34,545 bases of DNA from Brenneria salicis ATCC 15712 = DSM 30166 (GTDB taxonomy: Bacteria > Pseudomonadota > Gammaproteobacteria > Enterobacterales > Enterobacteriaceae): assembly GCF_003315515.1 (NCBI RefSeq), contig NZ_QNRY01000014.1, forward strand, positions 50,942 to 85,486, written 5' to 3'. Shown here one piece after another: positions 1-9,266 of the stretch. The notes beneath the pieces were generated by a model, which worked only from the letters and a program-made list of their open reading frames with translations, was not told the origin of the DNA and did not search any database. The stretch's first letter is position 1. Each line of letters begins with the position of its first letter. The position numbers were made by a program, and so were the translations under genes.

Positions 1-494
1 GGCGTGGGGAAAGGAATATGCAGGAAGAACCCGATACGGTTATTCATGCCAATTTTGCGCAACGCGGCGGCAAACGGCAGCAAATGATAATCATGGATCC
101 ACAGAATATCATCCGGCTTGATCAACGGCTGTAACCGCTTCGCCAGCAATTCATTAACCCGGCAGTAACCGTCCCAGGCTTCGCGCTGAAACTGCACCAG
201 ATCGATACGGTAATGGAATGCCGGCCAGATCACGGCATTGGAGAACTGGCAGTAATAAAGATCGTAATCATTTTGGTTGAGCGGAACCGAGGCATAAGTG
301 ATGCCGTCGTTTTCGATCAGACTCAAATCATCCTCGTCTTCCCCGGATATTTCACTTATTTCTCCGTTCCAGCCAAACCATACACCCCCGGTGGTTTTCA
401 ATGCATCCAGAATACCTACGGCCAGTCCGCCAGCGCTGGACTTCGACCTGTCAGGAATAGCGATACGGTTAGATACGACAACCAGACGACTCAT
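1..494 (-). CDS. otsA: Trehalose-6-phosphate synthase, N-terminal part (cut by window edge)
   Basis: This encodes the N-terminal ~164 residues of the GT20 enzyme that joins UDP-glucose and glucose-6-phosphate into trehalose-6-phosphate in the cytoplasm. Visible features are the start MSRLVVVSNRIA, the glycine-rich SAGGLAVGI loop that binds the phosphosugar, the WFGWNG segment, and the IHDYHLLP and FFLHIPFP signatures of the family. The ATG at 494 overlaps the otsB stop as ATGA, and the GGAG ribosome site lies inside the end of otsB, so the two genes are probably translationally coupled. The rest of the gene lies left of the window. The identification is firm because several OtsA motifs occur in order at the expected spacing. 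Confidence 0.95.
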   Translation of the reverse strand, partial: MSRLVVVSNRIAIPDRSKSSAGGLAVGILDALKTTGGVWFGWNGEISEISGEDEDDLSLIENDGITYASVPLNQNDYDLYYCQFSNAVIWPAFHYRIDLVQFQREAWDGYCRVNELLAKRLQPLIKPDDILWIHDYHLLPFAAALRKIGMNNRIGFFLHIPFPT

Positions 495-1291
495 AACCTT
501 GACTCCTTACCGACGTTATCTTGCTTGAGTTGTAATAGTAATTGTTCAAGCCAGCGATGAACGTCCGCTACCTGTTTGAGGCGGTAGCGGGCATGGCCTG
601 AACCGTCTCCGACCTTAACGGAAACGCCCTGCATGGCGTTTACGGCCAGAAATCCTTTCTCATCCGTCAGATCATCGCCAACAAAAACCGGAATGCGCCC
701 GGCGAAAGGGGCTTCTTGCATAAAGGACTCAATCGCCGCGCCTTTATCTATTCCTCGCGGTTTTATCTCCACCACGCACTTACCCGGCTGTAGCGTGAGT
801 TGAGGAAATCGGGCTACGGCGGATTGCGCCAGATCCAGCACCTGCTGCTGATACTCTCTCGCCTGACGATAGTGCAGCGCGAAGGCCATGCCTTTGGCTT
901 CCAGCATGGTGTCCGTCATGCTGGACACGCCATGCTCCAGCATCCGCCGCAGGGGTTCCGTAACTTCCACCGGCAACATGACGCGATGCAGATTCCCGTC
1001 TGCGTCACGCCGTTCGGCGCCGTGTACCCCCGCCAGCGGCAACCTGAGCGGGGCGGTCAGCTTATCAAGCTGGTCGATGGGACGGCCCGATACCAGCGCC
1101 AGCGCGCCGTGGCACGCAACCGACAACGCTTGCAAATTATTGCGAACCGCGCCAGGGATGACAACCGCATCCGGCTCTGGTTGAATCTCCGCCAGCGTAC
1201 CGTCCACATCGAAAAAGAACGCGTATCGTCCGCCGCCCGATAGCGGGAGGGAAGAGGGTTCTGAGGTGTTTTCCGTGGCAATGGTGGTCAA
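491..1291 (-). CDS. otsB: Trehalose-6-phosphate phosphatase
   Basis: This HAD-superfamily phosphatase removes the phosphate from the OtsA product to release the osmoprotectant trehalose. The protein is 266 residues, the length I recall for E. coli OtsB. Motif I is FFFDVDGT with the nucleophile Asp28 and Asp30, motif II is LVSGRP (about residue 65), and the C-terminal FVGDDLTDEKGF motif carries the Mg-binding aspartates. The start appears to be TTG at 1291, eight bases after AGGAG. The gene precedes and overlaps otsA. In E. coli this operon is osmotically and RpoS controlled, and a candidate promoter of that kind lies about 260 bases upstream. An ATG start is not available nearby in frame. Confidence 0.95.
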   Translation of the reverse strand: MTTIATENTSEPSSLPLSGGGRYAFFFDVDGTLAEIQPEPDAVVIPGAVRNNLQALSVACHGALALVSGRPIDQLDKLTAPLRLPLAGVHGAERRDADGNLHRVMLPVEVTEPLRRMLEHGVSSMTDTMLEAKGMAFALHYRQAREYQQQVLDLAQSAVARFPQLTLQPGKCVVEIKPRGIDKGAAIESFMQEAPFAGRIPVFVGDDLTDEKGFLAVNAMQGVSVKVGDGSGHARYRLKQVADVHRWLEQLLLQLKQDNVGKESRL

Positions 1292-1834
1292 ACCGATTCT
1301 CCTGTCTGTAGGCTGTTAGGCGATTTATGGCTGCGATACCGTGGCGTGCGTCAAGTGATGTTTCTGAACCGTCATCGCTTGAAGAGTGTCTGATGCCAAC
1401 GATGAAGAAGGAAAGCGCCGCAACCGGAATAACATGAAGTGAGTTGGCAGGATAAAAAGCTTATTTTTTGATAAATCCGTTGATATACGCGCTACGATTG
1501 AATAAATACAAGCCAAAACAGCGACCTGATTGTGAATATCATTATTGTTCAGTATAGACGCCGTCGGATATTTTTCCAGAACATCGGGTCGACGTCAGAC
1601 CGAAAGGTAGCAGCCTAATGGCCATTTTTCAGGTCGGCATGACGTCAGCCCTGGATTAAAAGGGCGGCGATTTGAATCATATTGTTATTTTTTATCAACA
1701 GGTTATTCAGGGATGTGACCAATACTGCCATTGCGCATTCATAATGGCGAACAACGCTATAGTGAAAGGTAGGGATGATTTCTATGACTTTGGGTTTCGG
1801 CTAAATTAGCCGGAGATGGCAACGTGATATGAAT
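1292..1834. other. Intergenic region between otsB and tRNA-Val
   Basis: I see no convincing gene in these 543 bases. A 63-codon minus-strand frame at 1325-1516 has no recognisable protein signature. The tract is moderately A+T-rich. It holds a candidate stationary-phase promoter for otsBA near 1551 and a small dyad (GGCTAAATTAGCC, about 1798-1810) downstream of the tRNA that lacks a T-tract. Confidence 0.5.
1551..1557 (-). promoter_or_regulatory. Candidate sigma-S-type -10 element upstream of otsBA
   Basis: On the minus strand the sequence reads TCTATACTGAA, close to the extended RpoS -10 consensus KCTATACTTAA. There is no good -35 hexamer 17 bases upstream, which is tolerated by RpoS. It lies about 260 bases before the otsB start. 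RpoS control of otsBA is known in E. coli; its use here is inference from the match alone. Confidence 0.35.
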
Positions 1835-1911
1835 TGGTACGACCGAGTGGACTCGAACCACCGACCCCCACCATGTCAAGGTGGTGCTCTAACCAACTGA
1901 GCTACGGTCGT
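1835..1911 (-). tRNA. tRNA-Val (anticodon GAC)
   Basis: The minus strand folds as a 77-nt tRNA including an encoded CCA. It has acceptor pairs ACGACCG/CGGTCGT with discriminator A, D-arm GCTC/GAGC, anticodon stem CCACC/GGTGG around the loop TTGACAT (anticodon GAC), variable loop, and T-arm GGTGG-TTCGAGT-CCACT. The anticodon arm matches E. coli valV/valW as I recall them. The first base is A rather than the usual G, but the acceptor stem pairs perfectly. The 3' end points toward otsB. Confidence 0.97.
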
Positions 1912-2120
1912 ACAGGGTATGTTGGTTCTTATGACAGGTAGCCAATGAACTAACATTTTGATTTAAAACGCTTCTTTCTTTCCAGTAACTGGAATGGGCA
2001 TCATTATGGCGTCGTCCGGGATGGATGGCAAGCCTTTTATCGACCCTGATCGATCGATTGCCGAATGTTTCATCAGATGAGGGCGGGACAGGACATTACG
2101 TGAACGAAACCGGCTGAGAT

Positions 2121-3010
<890 letters not shown>

Positions 3011-3169
3011 GTTTGATAAATTAGCATTTTATTTATTTAAATTCAACATGAAGCAATATTCTGTGCTTTGGGTTAAGTGAGAGGAATAATTAGCGTAAAC
3101 GCAGGATGGAAAAAAAGCGGCAAGAGCGGGAATGAAGTACAAAAAATCACTTCATTCCCACAATCACGA

Positions 3170-4204
3170 TTATTTCAGATGAGCCGTTCCTTCCTCCAGG
3201 AAGGAAATTTGCAATATCGTCTGCTCATCAGAAACAAATTTCTCTTTACCATTAACGATGGATTCATAAAGCGCATCATGAAAACGTCCATAATCGCCTA
3301 CTTCGGAAATGACTTTCTCTTCATGATAGGTCCCTTCAGCATCATAATAAATAATGGTTCCGTAATCACTGGGATTATCAATGCCAAAATCAGCGTGATC
3401 AGGTAAGTAAAAGAGTTTTAAATGTTCTTCCTGTCGATCTTTTTTCTCTTTGATGAACATCCCGCGTTTACCATAGACGACAAAGCTGGGGCGGTCTTTT
3501 ACTCTGAAGAAACTGGATTTCACCGATACTTTAACGATGCCATAATATAAATCCAGATCAAAGTAATCATTCATTCTGCCTTCGCCAAGCAACTGGCGGA
3601 CATCATAACGAATATGATCAGGATTACCAAAATAAGACAATACCTGATCTAAGGTATGACAACCATGACCATATAAGTAGGTATCAACCTGCACATAATT
3701 TTTACATTGTTCCGGGACGTAAGGCCGATAATAGTCATAATGCATTTCTACTTCTAACAGATCGCCTAATTTTCCAGATTCAATAACTTTCTGAACCGTG
3801 AGGAAATCACTGTCAAATCTTCTGTTTTGATAGCATTGGACCACCAGATTTTTACTTTTCGCCAATTCAAATAATTCTTTTGCCTGACGGGTGGTGTGAG
3901 TGAAGGGTTTCTCTACCAGACAATGCTTATTGGCATTAAGAACTTGCTTTGCCAGTTCATAATGGGTGACGGCGGGCGTACAGACTACGATCAGATCAAT
4001 ATCGGGATCGTTTAACAGAACATTGATGTCGTTTGTATATATAACATCGGGGATCTCATCCCAGTCTTTTTTCCCTTTACTTGGGGAATAAATGGTTTTT
4101 ACGTGAAATTTTTCTTTATTCTGTAATACAAAAGGTAAATGGTATCTATTGGTGCTTTTACCATTTCCGATATAACCAACGGTAAGTATTTTATCACTTT
4201 TCAT
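3170..4204 (-). CDS. Gfo/Idh/MocA-family NAD(P)-dependent oxidoreductase (second of pair)
   Basis: A 344-residue sugar-type dehydrogenase. The N-terminal Rossmann fold begins ILTVGYIGNGKSTNRYHLPF, followed by the IVVCTPAVTHYELA strand and the family EKP motif (LVEKPFTHTT), whose lysine is usually catalytic. The C-terminal alpha/beta domain carries YGHGCHTLDQVLSYFG, placed like the YdgJ/YhhX GSHLVDQ motif that holds the active-site histidine. I chose ATG 4204 over an upstream in-frame TTG (4213), because GGAGG stands nine bases before the ATG and abuts the TTG. This leaves two bases after the upstream stop, which suggests coupling. The substrate is unknown; from context, a sugar or glycoside 6-phosphate delivered by the PTS gene. 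It is only distantly like its neighbour, so it probably catalyses a different step. Confidence 0.88.
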   Translation of the reverse strand: MKSDKILTVGYIGNGKSTNRYHLPFVLQNKEKFHVKTIYSPSKGKKDWDEIPDVIYTNDINVLLNDPDIDLIVVCTPAVTHYELAKQVLNANKHCLVEKPFTHTTRQAKELFELAKSKNLVVQCYQNRRFDSDFLTVQKVIESGKLGDLLEVEMHYDYYRPYVPEQCKNYVQVDTYLYGHGCHTLDQVLSYFGNPDHIRYDVRQLLGEGRMNDYFDLDLYYGIVKVSVKSSFFRVKDRPSFVVYGKRGMFIKEKKDRQEEHLKLFYLPDHADFGIDNPSDYGTIIYYDAEGTYHEEKVISEVGDYGRFHDALYESIVNGKEKFVSDEQTILQISFLEEGTAHLK

Positions 4205-4206
4205 TT

Positions 4207-5172
4207 TTAACAACCTCCGTTATTGACTCTCGCGGAATCAATAACATCCAAAGCCTTAAGACTGATGTCCAACATAGCATGAGCGCGCTCATAATCCAAA
4301 TTATCTATAATGTGAGAAAACGCGTTGAACTCGTAATATAGACGGTGTTTATTGTTGTTCCCATCAATTAATTCCGATTCGCCCGTGTTTTTATTGAAAG
4401 TGAACGTTTTCAGAATATTCATAGAGCTTTCTATGACAATGTTTCCTTCAGTCCCTTGAATCGATATCATAATCGGCGCTTTGCAATCCTTTGCGCCGAT
4501 ACTGGATACTTTGAATTGACCATAATCTAAATAGAGAATACCACTGGTATCGACTCCTTTTTCAACATTCGCAAAGTATTGTGATGATTTTGGTGAACCA
4601 AACAATCCGATAATGGAATGTATGTTATAAATATTCAAATCCATCAATGCGCCGCCGTATTTTTTCGGATCGAATGCAGGATGAATGATACCGTTCTTAA
4701 AATCCGCATATCTTGATGAATACTGACTGTAATTAAATTGGGCGATTTTTATTTCACCTAATGCCTTGATTTTTTCTTTCAGTAAAACAAAAGCAGGCAG
4801 GTAATGAATATTCATTGCCTCAAGAATGATCAGGTTTTTAGCCTGAGCGATCTGTTGCAATTCAACTAGCTCGGATTTATAAGGAACAATCGGTTTTTCT
4901 ATAATGACGTGCTTGCCTCTTTCAAGCGCTTGTTTTGCAAAAGAAAAATGTAAATGATTTGGCAGAGCGATATAGATGGTATCGACATCGCTTTGCAGCA
5001 GGCTATCATAGTCAACAAAAACGTGGCGGATCCCATAGGTAGCACTTAATTTATGACCTTCATCAACGGTGGCCTCTGTTGCCAAAATAGCGACTAATTT
5101 GATATCCAGATCGTTGATCGTGGTAAGCAAATCATGAACGATCATTCCGGTGCCGATAATTCCAATTTTCAT
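4207..5172 (-). CDS. Gfo/Idh/MocA-family NAD(P)-dependent oxidoreductase (first of pair)
   Basis: A 321-residue member of the same superfamily. It has a classic nucleotide-binding start MKIGIIGTGMIVHDLL, the IYIALPNHLHFSFA strand, and the EKP motif in VIIEKPIVPYKSEL. The C-terminal domain holds YGGALMDLNIYNIHSIIGLFG, the equivalent of the substrate-binding helix with D-x-x-x-Y-x-x-H. The ATG at 5172 has only a weak AGAGA ribosome site; the stop is two bases from the next gene. It lies 39 bases after the PTS permease on the same strand, so it should be co-transcribed and controlled by the same antiterminator. Known members oxidise or reduce sugars, inositols or anhydrosugars, and some cleave glycosides via 3-keto intermediates; which applies here cannot be read from sequence. 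Confidence 0.88.
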   Translation of the reverse strand: MKIGIIGTGMIVHDLLTTINDLDIKLVAILATEATVDEGHKLSATYGIRHVFVDYDSLLQSDVDTIYIALPNHLHFSFAKQALERGKHVIIEKPIVPYKSELVELQQIAQAKNLIILEAMNIHYLPAFVLLKEKIKALGEIKIAQFNYSQYSSRYADFKNGIIHPAFDPKKYGGALMDLNIYNIHSIIGLFGSPKSSQYFANVEKGVDTSGILYLDYGQFKVSSIGAKDCKAPIMISIQGTEGNIVIESSMNILKTFTFNKNTGESELIDGNNNKHRLYYEFNAFSHIIDNLDYERAHAMLDISLKALDVIDSARVNNGGC

Positions 5173-5211
5173 AGATTATCTCTACTTATTTAAGTGTATA
5201 ATTGATTTTCA

Positions 5212-6603
5212 TTAATCTTCAGGATCATCCCATCCTAAAATTAACGTCATGATAAAGCATAGTATGAAAGACATTATCACTGCGATAACTGCATAAATTA
5301 AATTAGTGTACTCACTGCTTTTCATAAACATTAATATCGCCACCAGAGAAGGCACGCTAAACGAATAGGCTTTAAGCGAAACCACACCGATAAAGACGCC
5401 CGTTATACCTGATCCAATCATCGTCGCAATAAAGGGCTTGCGAAGTTTTAATGCCACGCCATAAATGACCGGTTCGGTTATGCCGGATATCGCCGCGGTG
5501 ATGAAACCGGATATGGAAATGGCTTTCAGATTGGTATTTTTGGTTTTCCACGCAACGGCTGCACTGGCGGCGGAAAATCCGATATTCACCGCCAACATAC
5601 AAGGCAATACAATGGATTCATGTCCGGTTGTTCCCATTGAACTAATCATATAGGGCACCATCGCCCAATGCATACCGGTAACGATCAAGAATGGCAATAT
5701 TGCTGAAAAAATACCTAGCGTTAACCAGCTAAAGCTTCCCTGAGTGGCCGAAATAATTATCGACGCGATCCCTGAACCAATAATATTTCCCAACGGCGCC
5801 AGCAGAACCAATGAAACAGGAACACAAATTAGTAGTATCAACATGGGTTTGAAAATGGTTTTAGCCCATCCTGAAATATACTTATCGGTAATCGGTTGTA
5901 TTAAGGATAAAAAATAGACAATAAGAAAGGCGGGAATGACAGATGAGGCATAATGTGAAGCCACAACGGGAACGGTTAAGAATGACGAATTTCCTCGTGT
6001 AAACATCGCAATAAGATCGGGATGAATAAGAATACTTACGATGACGACCGATAACATCGGGCTACATTTCATCTTCACTGCTGCGGAATAAGCCACCATG
6101 ATAGGCATAAAGTAAAAGGCGGCATCACTGATAATACCGAGAAGTTTGATGGTGGGATATTCCGTCGATACATTGAATAGCTCTAAAACCTGGAGAAGTA
6201 TCTTAATCATCCCGCCGCCAATAAGCACCGGCAGTAGGGAACTCATGGTTCCGGTAATAACATCAAGGATTGAGTTGCCGATTTTTTTTATGGAAAAAGA
6301 TTTGCTGGATGATGATTGTTCCTCTTTTAGCTCGACTGACGGGCTGATATTATCGTTTACTGCTATCAGTTTCATCAGATAGGTATAAAAACGGGATACA
6401 TCCGTCCCAACGATTACTTGATATTGTCCACCTCGACGGGAGATTCCCATCACGCCGGAAATATTTTTGATGCGCTCATCATCAATGGTATCGTCTTTTT
6501 TCAATACAAACCTTAAACGCGTCATGCAGTGGGATAATGAAACAATATTTTCCACTCCACCTATTTCACGCAGTATGGCTGATGTTGAGTCTACCGTTGT
6601 CAT
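5212..6603 (-). CDS. PTS permease, EIIBC of the glucoside family, no IIA domain
   Basis: This inner-membrane transporter phosphorylates a sugar as it enters. The IIB domain (about residues 1-85) carries the phosphorylated cysteine in LSHCMTRLRF (Cys26). The IIC domain (about 110-455) has some ten hydrophobic segments and the conserved GITEPVIYG substrate motif. The protein has 463 residues, the size of two-domain BC members such as sucrose and trehalose permeases. BglF-like proteins add a C-terminal IIA, which is absent, so phosphate probably comes from the glucose IIA (Crr), encoded elsewhere. ATG 6603 follows AAGGTGG by nine bases. It is the first gene of the operon, behind a terminator/RAT switch. 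No phospho-glycosidase accompanies it, which is unusual. Confidence 0.93.
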   Translation of the reverse strand: MTTVDSTSAILREIGGVENIVSLSHCMTRLRFVLKKDDTIDDERIKNISGVMGISRRGGQYQVIVGTDVSRFYTYLMKLIAVNDNISPSVELKEEQSSSSKSFSIKKIGNSILDVITGTMSSLLPVLIGGGMIKILLQVLELFNVSTEYPTIKLLGIISDAAFYFMPIMVAYSAAVKMKCSPMLSVVIVSILIHPDLIAMFTRGNSSFLTVPVVASHYASSVIPAFLIVYFLSLIQPITDKYISGWAKTIFKPMLILLICVPVSLVLLAPLGNIIGSGIASIIISATQGSFSWLTLGIFSAILPFLIVTGMHWAMVPYMISSMGTTGHESIVLPCMLAVNIGFSAASAAVAWKTKNTNLKAISISGFITAAISGITEPVIYGVALKLRKPFIATMIGSGITGVFIGVVSLKAYSFSVPSLVAILMFMKSSEYTNLIYAVIAVIMSFILCFIMTLILGWDDPED

Positions 6604-6630
6604 AATACAAATCCACCTTGATTTTAGGGG

Positions 6631-6691
6631 AAAAAAAAACCTGATTTGGCGAAATTTCTATTGAAACAGAAATTTCGCCAAATCAGGTTTT
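6631..6691 (-). terminator. Conditional terminator in the PTS operon leader
   Basis: A perfect 24-bp inverted repeat (6636-6659 and 6668-6691) surrounds an 8-base loop and is followed on the minus strand by an unbroken run of nine T residues (6639-6631). It precedes the PTS ribosome site by about a dozen bases. Its promoter-proximal arm overlaps the RAT, so antiterminator binding would prevent this hairpin from forming, as in bgl and sac operons. Confidence 0.92.
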
Positions 6692-6713
6692 GCCTGCTGT
6701 GCAGTTACAATCC
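6685..6713 (-). promoter_or_regulatory. Ribonucleic antiterminator (RAT) for the BglG-type protein
   Basis: The minus strand reads GGATTGTAACTGCACAGCAG then GCAAAACCT, matching the bgl/lic RAT pattern GGATTGTTACTG...GCAGGCAAAACCT almost base for base. The last bases also form the outer part of the terminator stem, the hallmark mutually exclusive arrangement. It predicts substrate-induced antitermination by the protein encoded at 2121-2954. Confidence 0.92.
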
Positions 6714-6738
6714 ACGCACATAGTTTAATAAAAAACTG

Positions 6739-6785
6739 ACGTTGACAATCTGATCAACGTAATATTGTGATGAGTATCTCATCAC
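6739..6785. promoter_or_regulatory. Two palindromes in the divergent PTS/LysR control region
   Basis: Two inverted repeats lie between the divergent genes: ACGTTGA-8-TCAACGT (6739-6760) and GTGATGAG-TAT-CTCATCAC (6767-6785), both perfect. TTGACA at 6742-6747 followed 15 bases later by TATTGT could be the LysR gene promoter, which the palindromes would overlap. The second palindrome is not a CRP site, because its half-site spacing is wrong. They may be operators for the LysR protein or another repressor. Confidence 0.5.
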
Positions 6786-6857
6786 TAACTGAATTGCGGT
6801 TGCCGCCGACTATGGTAGGCTGCAATGCTTACTTAAAATATTTTTCTTGGGTGTTGA

Positions 6858-7781
6858 ATGATGACACCTGTACTGCTTGCAGATACGCTGAAAGGAATAA
6901 CGTATTTTGTCGTGGCGGCAAGTGCGCAAAGTTTCACCGCCGCCGCGGAAGAATTAGGAATAACCAAATCCGCCATTGGCAAAAGTATCCGTCGCCTTGA
7001 AGAAAAGCTTGGCACCCCGCTTTTTCATCGCACCACCCGAAAGATAAGTCTGACCTCCGAAGGCGAAACCTATCTGACGAGTTGCCTCAGCGCGCTGGAC
7101 ACACTCAATGCGGCTGAACTGGCGTTATGCTCTAATCTCACAGCGCCTTGCGGCACGGTTCGCATTGATATGCCCACCGCATTCGGTCATTCAATTATGA
7201 TGCCTATTTTGTTGGGGATGACCGAACGTTATCCGCATCTGAAGCTGACCGTTACTTTCAATGACAAGGTGATTGATCCACTGGATGCGGGATTCGACCT
7301 GGCTATACGCTTTGGCTCGATGAAAGATCACCCGGATTTGGTGGCGCGCCAACTCAATAAACAGCATTTGATTCTCTGCGCCTCACCCGGATATCAGGCT
7401 TGCCGCGGCGTTCCTAACACGCTGGAAGATCTTGCTCAACACCGGTGTGTGATGGCATGGCGGGGCGGTTCGCCGCTGAGTTGGCTGATAAAAGGCACGG
7501 ACGGTCGGGATGTCAAATTCAACCCGACGCCTTTTCATCAAATCAGTGATGGTGACGCCATGATTGAGGCGTGTATTATGGGCGCCGGGATCGTGCAGTT
7601 TCCTGAATTATTGCTGCGTCCTTTTATTGAACAACAGAAGCTGAAACCCGTGCTGTCGGCGCTTGCGCCATCGCCCACTGAACTGAACGTTATCTGGCCG
7701 CGCTCCCGTCACTTATTGCCGGGCGTGCGGTTTATTGTTGATGAGTTGCTAAGATTGTCTGCGCAAAACGCTTTTAACTGA
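6858..7781 (+). CDS. LysR-family transcriptional regulator
   Basis: A 307-residue DNA-binding regulator. The winged helix-turn-helix lies at about residues 10-68 (FVVAASAQSFTAAAEELGIT, then KSAIGKSIRRLEEKLGTPLF), followed by the linker helix and a periplasmic-binding-protein-like effector domain from about 90 onward (GTVRIDMPTAFG, DLAIRFGSMKD). It resembles the subgroup that often regulates neighbouring quinone, aldehyde or drug-related genes, but the effector cannot be assigned. Two ATGs (6858 and 6861) are adjacent and neither has a strong ribosome site. It is divergent from the PTS operon and followed 120 bases later by a small tautomerase gene that it may control. Function beyond the family is unknown. 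Confidence 0.92.
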   Translation: MMTPVLLADTLKGITYFVVAASAQSFTAAAEELGITKSAIGKSIRRLEEKLGTPLFHRTTRKISLTSEGETYLTSCLSALDTLNAAELALCSNLTAPCGTVRIDMPTAFGHSIMMPILLGMTERYPHLKLTVTFNDKVIDPLDAGFDLAIRFGSMKDHPDLVARQLNKQHLILCASPGYQACRGVPNTLEDLAQHRCVMAWRGGSPLSWLIKGTDGRDVKFNPTPFHQISDGDAMIEACIMGAGIVQFPELLLRPFIEQQKLKPVLSALAPSPTELNVIWPRSRHLLPGVRFIVDELLRLSAQNAFN

Positions 7782-7901
7782 TTGTGGAATAATATTCTAC
7801 TCTGTGTCATCTGCCGATGTGTTTATCAACTATCGCCGTGAGGCTATGCTTCTTCACAATGTCAGCTAAACTGATAAATCAAAGCATAAAGGAGAAATAT
7901 C

Positions 7902-8099
7902 ATGCCGGTGGTTAACATTCAGATGTTTGATGGTCGTGATAGCGCAAAGGCCGCCATTGCTAAAGACGTGACGGAATCCATTGCTAAACACGCGAAGGTC
8001 GATCCGCAATATGTGTATGTCATTTTCAATGACGTAAAAACCGAAAACTGGGCGATTTCTGGTGAGATTTTTGCGGAAACATTGAAAAAATCAGGCTGA
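7902..8099 (+). CDS. 4-oxalocrotonate tautomerase-like protein
   Basis: This 65-residue protein has the tautomerase hallmark: Pro directly after the initiator Met (MPVVNIQMFDGRD), which after Met removal is the general base/nucleophile. The beta-alpha-beta pattern and length fit the 4-OT/YdcE families, whose members are dimers or hexamers of this small subunit. A strong AAGGAG precedes the ATG by about eight bases. A weak upstream dyad (TATGCTT 7845-7851 / AAGCATA 7882-7888) ends next to the ribosome site. There is no catechol-cleavage pathway around it, so it is an orphan tautomerase; the substrate is unknown. The LysR gene just upstream on the same strand is the likeliest regulator. Confidence 0.88.
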   Translation: MPVVNIQMFDGRDSAKAAIAKDVTESIAKHAKVDPQYVYVIFNDVKTENWAISGEIFAETLKKSG

Positions 8100-8135
8100 A
8101 AATACGTTCTGCCTGATGTGTCTATCCTGTCTTTA

Positions 8136-8173
8136 ATACCGGGCCGTTGTCACCCTCTCAACGGTTTCGGTAT
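8136..8173. terminator. Two-part dyad between convergent genes
   Basis: Nested arms ATACCG...CCGTTG and CAACGG...CGGTAT form a 12-pair hairpin with a small internal loop and a 9-base apical loop. It sits between the tautomerase and the convergent LysR gene. There is no T-tract on either side, so it is at best a weak bidirectional terminator. Confidence 0.45.
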
Positions 8174-8198
8174 GACTAAGCCGAGCCTGGCACGGTGA

Positions 8199-9125
8199 CT
8201 ATTTATTACGGTTACCAATTATCCACTGACCAAATTTATTACGGATACCAAACTCCTCCGTCAAAAAATCGAGAAAACTCCGCAATTTAGGGGTGATCCT
8301 GCGATCAGGTGCATAGAGCGCATGCAAAGGTCGGCTGGGGACATCATAGCCCGCTAATACCCGTACCAGTTCTCCTGTCGCCAGCAAAGGATTAACCAAT
8401 TCCACAGGTTGCATCATGACCCCCATGCCCGATAAAGCCGCGCGAGTCAGGGCTTCGCCGCTGTCGATGAGCAACCGTCCCGCCACCGGAACCTGTACGA
8501 TGCCGGATTCAGTTTCATACACCCACTGCGTTCTGAGGGTGGTGTGGGTAAAGATTAGGCACTCATGGTTTACTAAATCTTGTGGTTTCGTCAGCGGCGG
8601 CGCGCTGGCGAGATAGGCTGGCGATGCGCAGGTCACAAGCTGATAAGGAGCGAGTTTTTTAGCTATCAGTCCGCTGTCAATCAGTTCCCCGACGCGAAAA
8701 ACCATATCGTAACCCTCATCGATCAGGTCAACCATACGATTTGACAGCGTCAGTTCAATAGAGATATCCGGGTAGGCCTTGAGATAGCGCGGCAGCAATG
8801 GAGACAGGGCGTTGACGCCGAAAGTAACCGGCGCATTAATGCGCAAACGCCCGCTGGGTATCGCTCTGGCCTGAGCAGCAAAGGACTCCGCCGCTTCCAC
8901 TTCGGCGAGGATTATCTTACAGTGTTCGTAAAAATGACGACCGGACTCCGTTAGGCTGTGTTGCCGGGTGGTGCGGTTAATCAGCCGCACCCCCAGATGT
9001 TGCTCCAGCATGGAGACATGTTTTCCCACTAGTTGCGGTGACATGGTCAACACATCCGCGGCAGCAGTGAAGGAGCCGGTTTCAACCGCCCGGACGAAAA
9101 CGCTCATACTGGTCAGTCTGTCCAT
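8199..9125 (-). CDS. LysR-family transcriptional regulator
   Basis: A 308-residue regulator with a standard N-terminal winged helix-turn-helix (MDRLTSMSVFVRAVETGSFT; LVGKHVSMLEQHLGVRLINR) and a C-terminal effector domain starting near residue 90 (SGRLRINAPVTFGVNALSPL). It belongs to the large group typified by YafC/YhjC/DsdC-like proteins that usually control a divergent neighbour. Here the upstream neighbour is the end of a TetR gene on the same strand, so no obvious divergent target exists. The ATG at 9125 has no strong Shine-Dalgarno but matches the family start exactly. Its target and inducer cannot be predicted from this window. Confidence 0.9.
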   Translation of the reverse strand: MDRLTSMSVFVRAVETGSFTAAADVLTMSPQLVGKHVSMLEQHLGVRLINRTTRQHSLTESGRHFYEHCKIILAEVEAAESFAAQARAIPSGRLRINAPVTFGVNALSPLLPRYLKAYPDISIELTLSNRMVDLIDEGYDMVFRVGELIDSGLIAKKLAPYQLVTCASPAYLASAPPLTKPQDLVNHECLIFTHTTLRTQWVYETESGIVQVPVAGRLLIDSGEALTRAALSGMGVMMQPVELVNPLLATGELVRVLAGYDVPSRPLHALYAPDRRITPKLRSFLDFLTEEFGIRNKFGQWIIGNRNK

Positions 9126-9266
9126 TCCAAACTCGCTGTTTCAAAAGTACGCGCAATATTGTGATTTAACTCAATAAGCGCACAGAATAGCGTTATCTGT
9201 AATGAAACACACTCACAACCATGAAATGACAGCCGCTATAACGGATGGCGACAATCGGGGGTGTTT

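Noticed and set aside
1325..1516. 63-codon minus-strand reading frame
   Set aside because: No domain, no good ribosome site and atypical composition; it lies in the otsBA leader region.
1835..1911. tRNA-Val as attachment site for the A+T-rich block
   Set aside because: Integration normally uses the tRNA 3' end, which points toward otsB, away from the block. I saw no integrase and no repeat of the tRNA end on the far side.
6767..6785. CRP site in the PTS control region
   Set aside because: GTGA and TCAC halves are 11 bases apart instead of 8.
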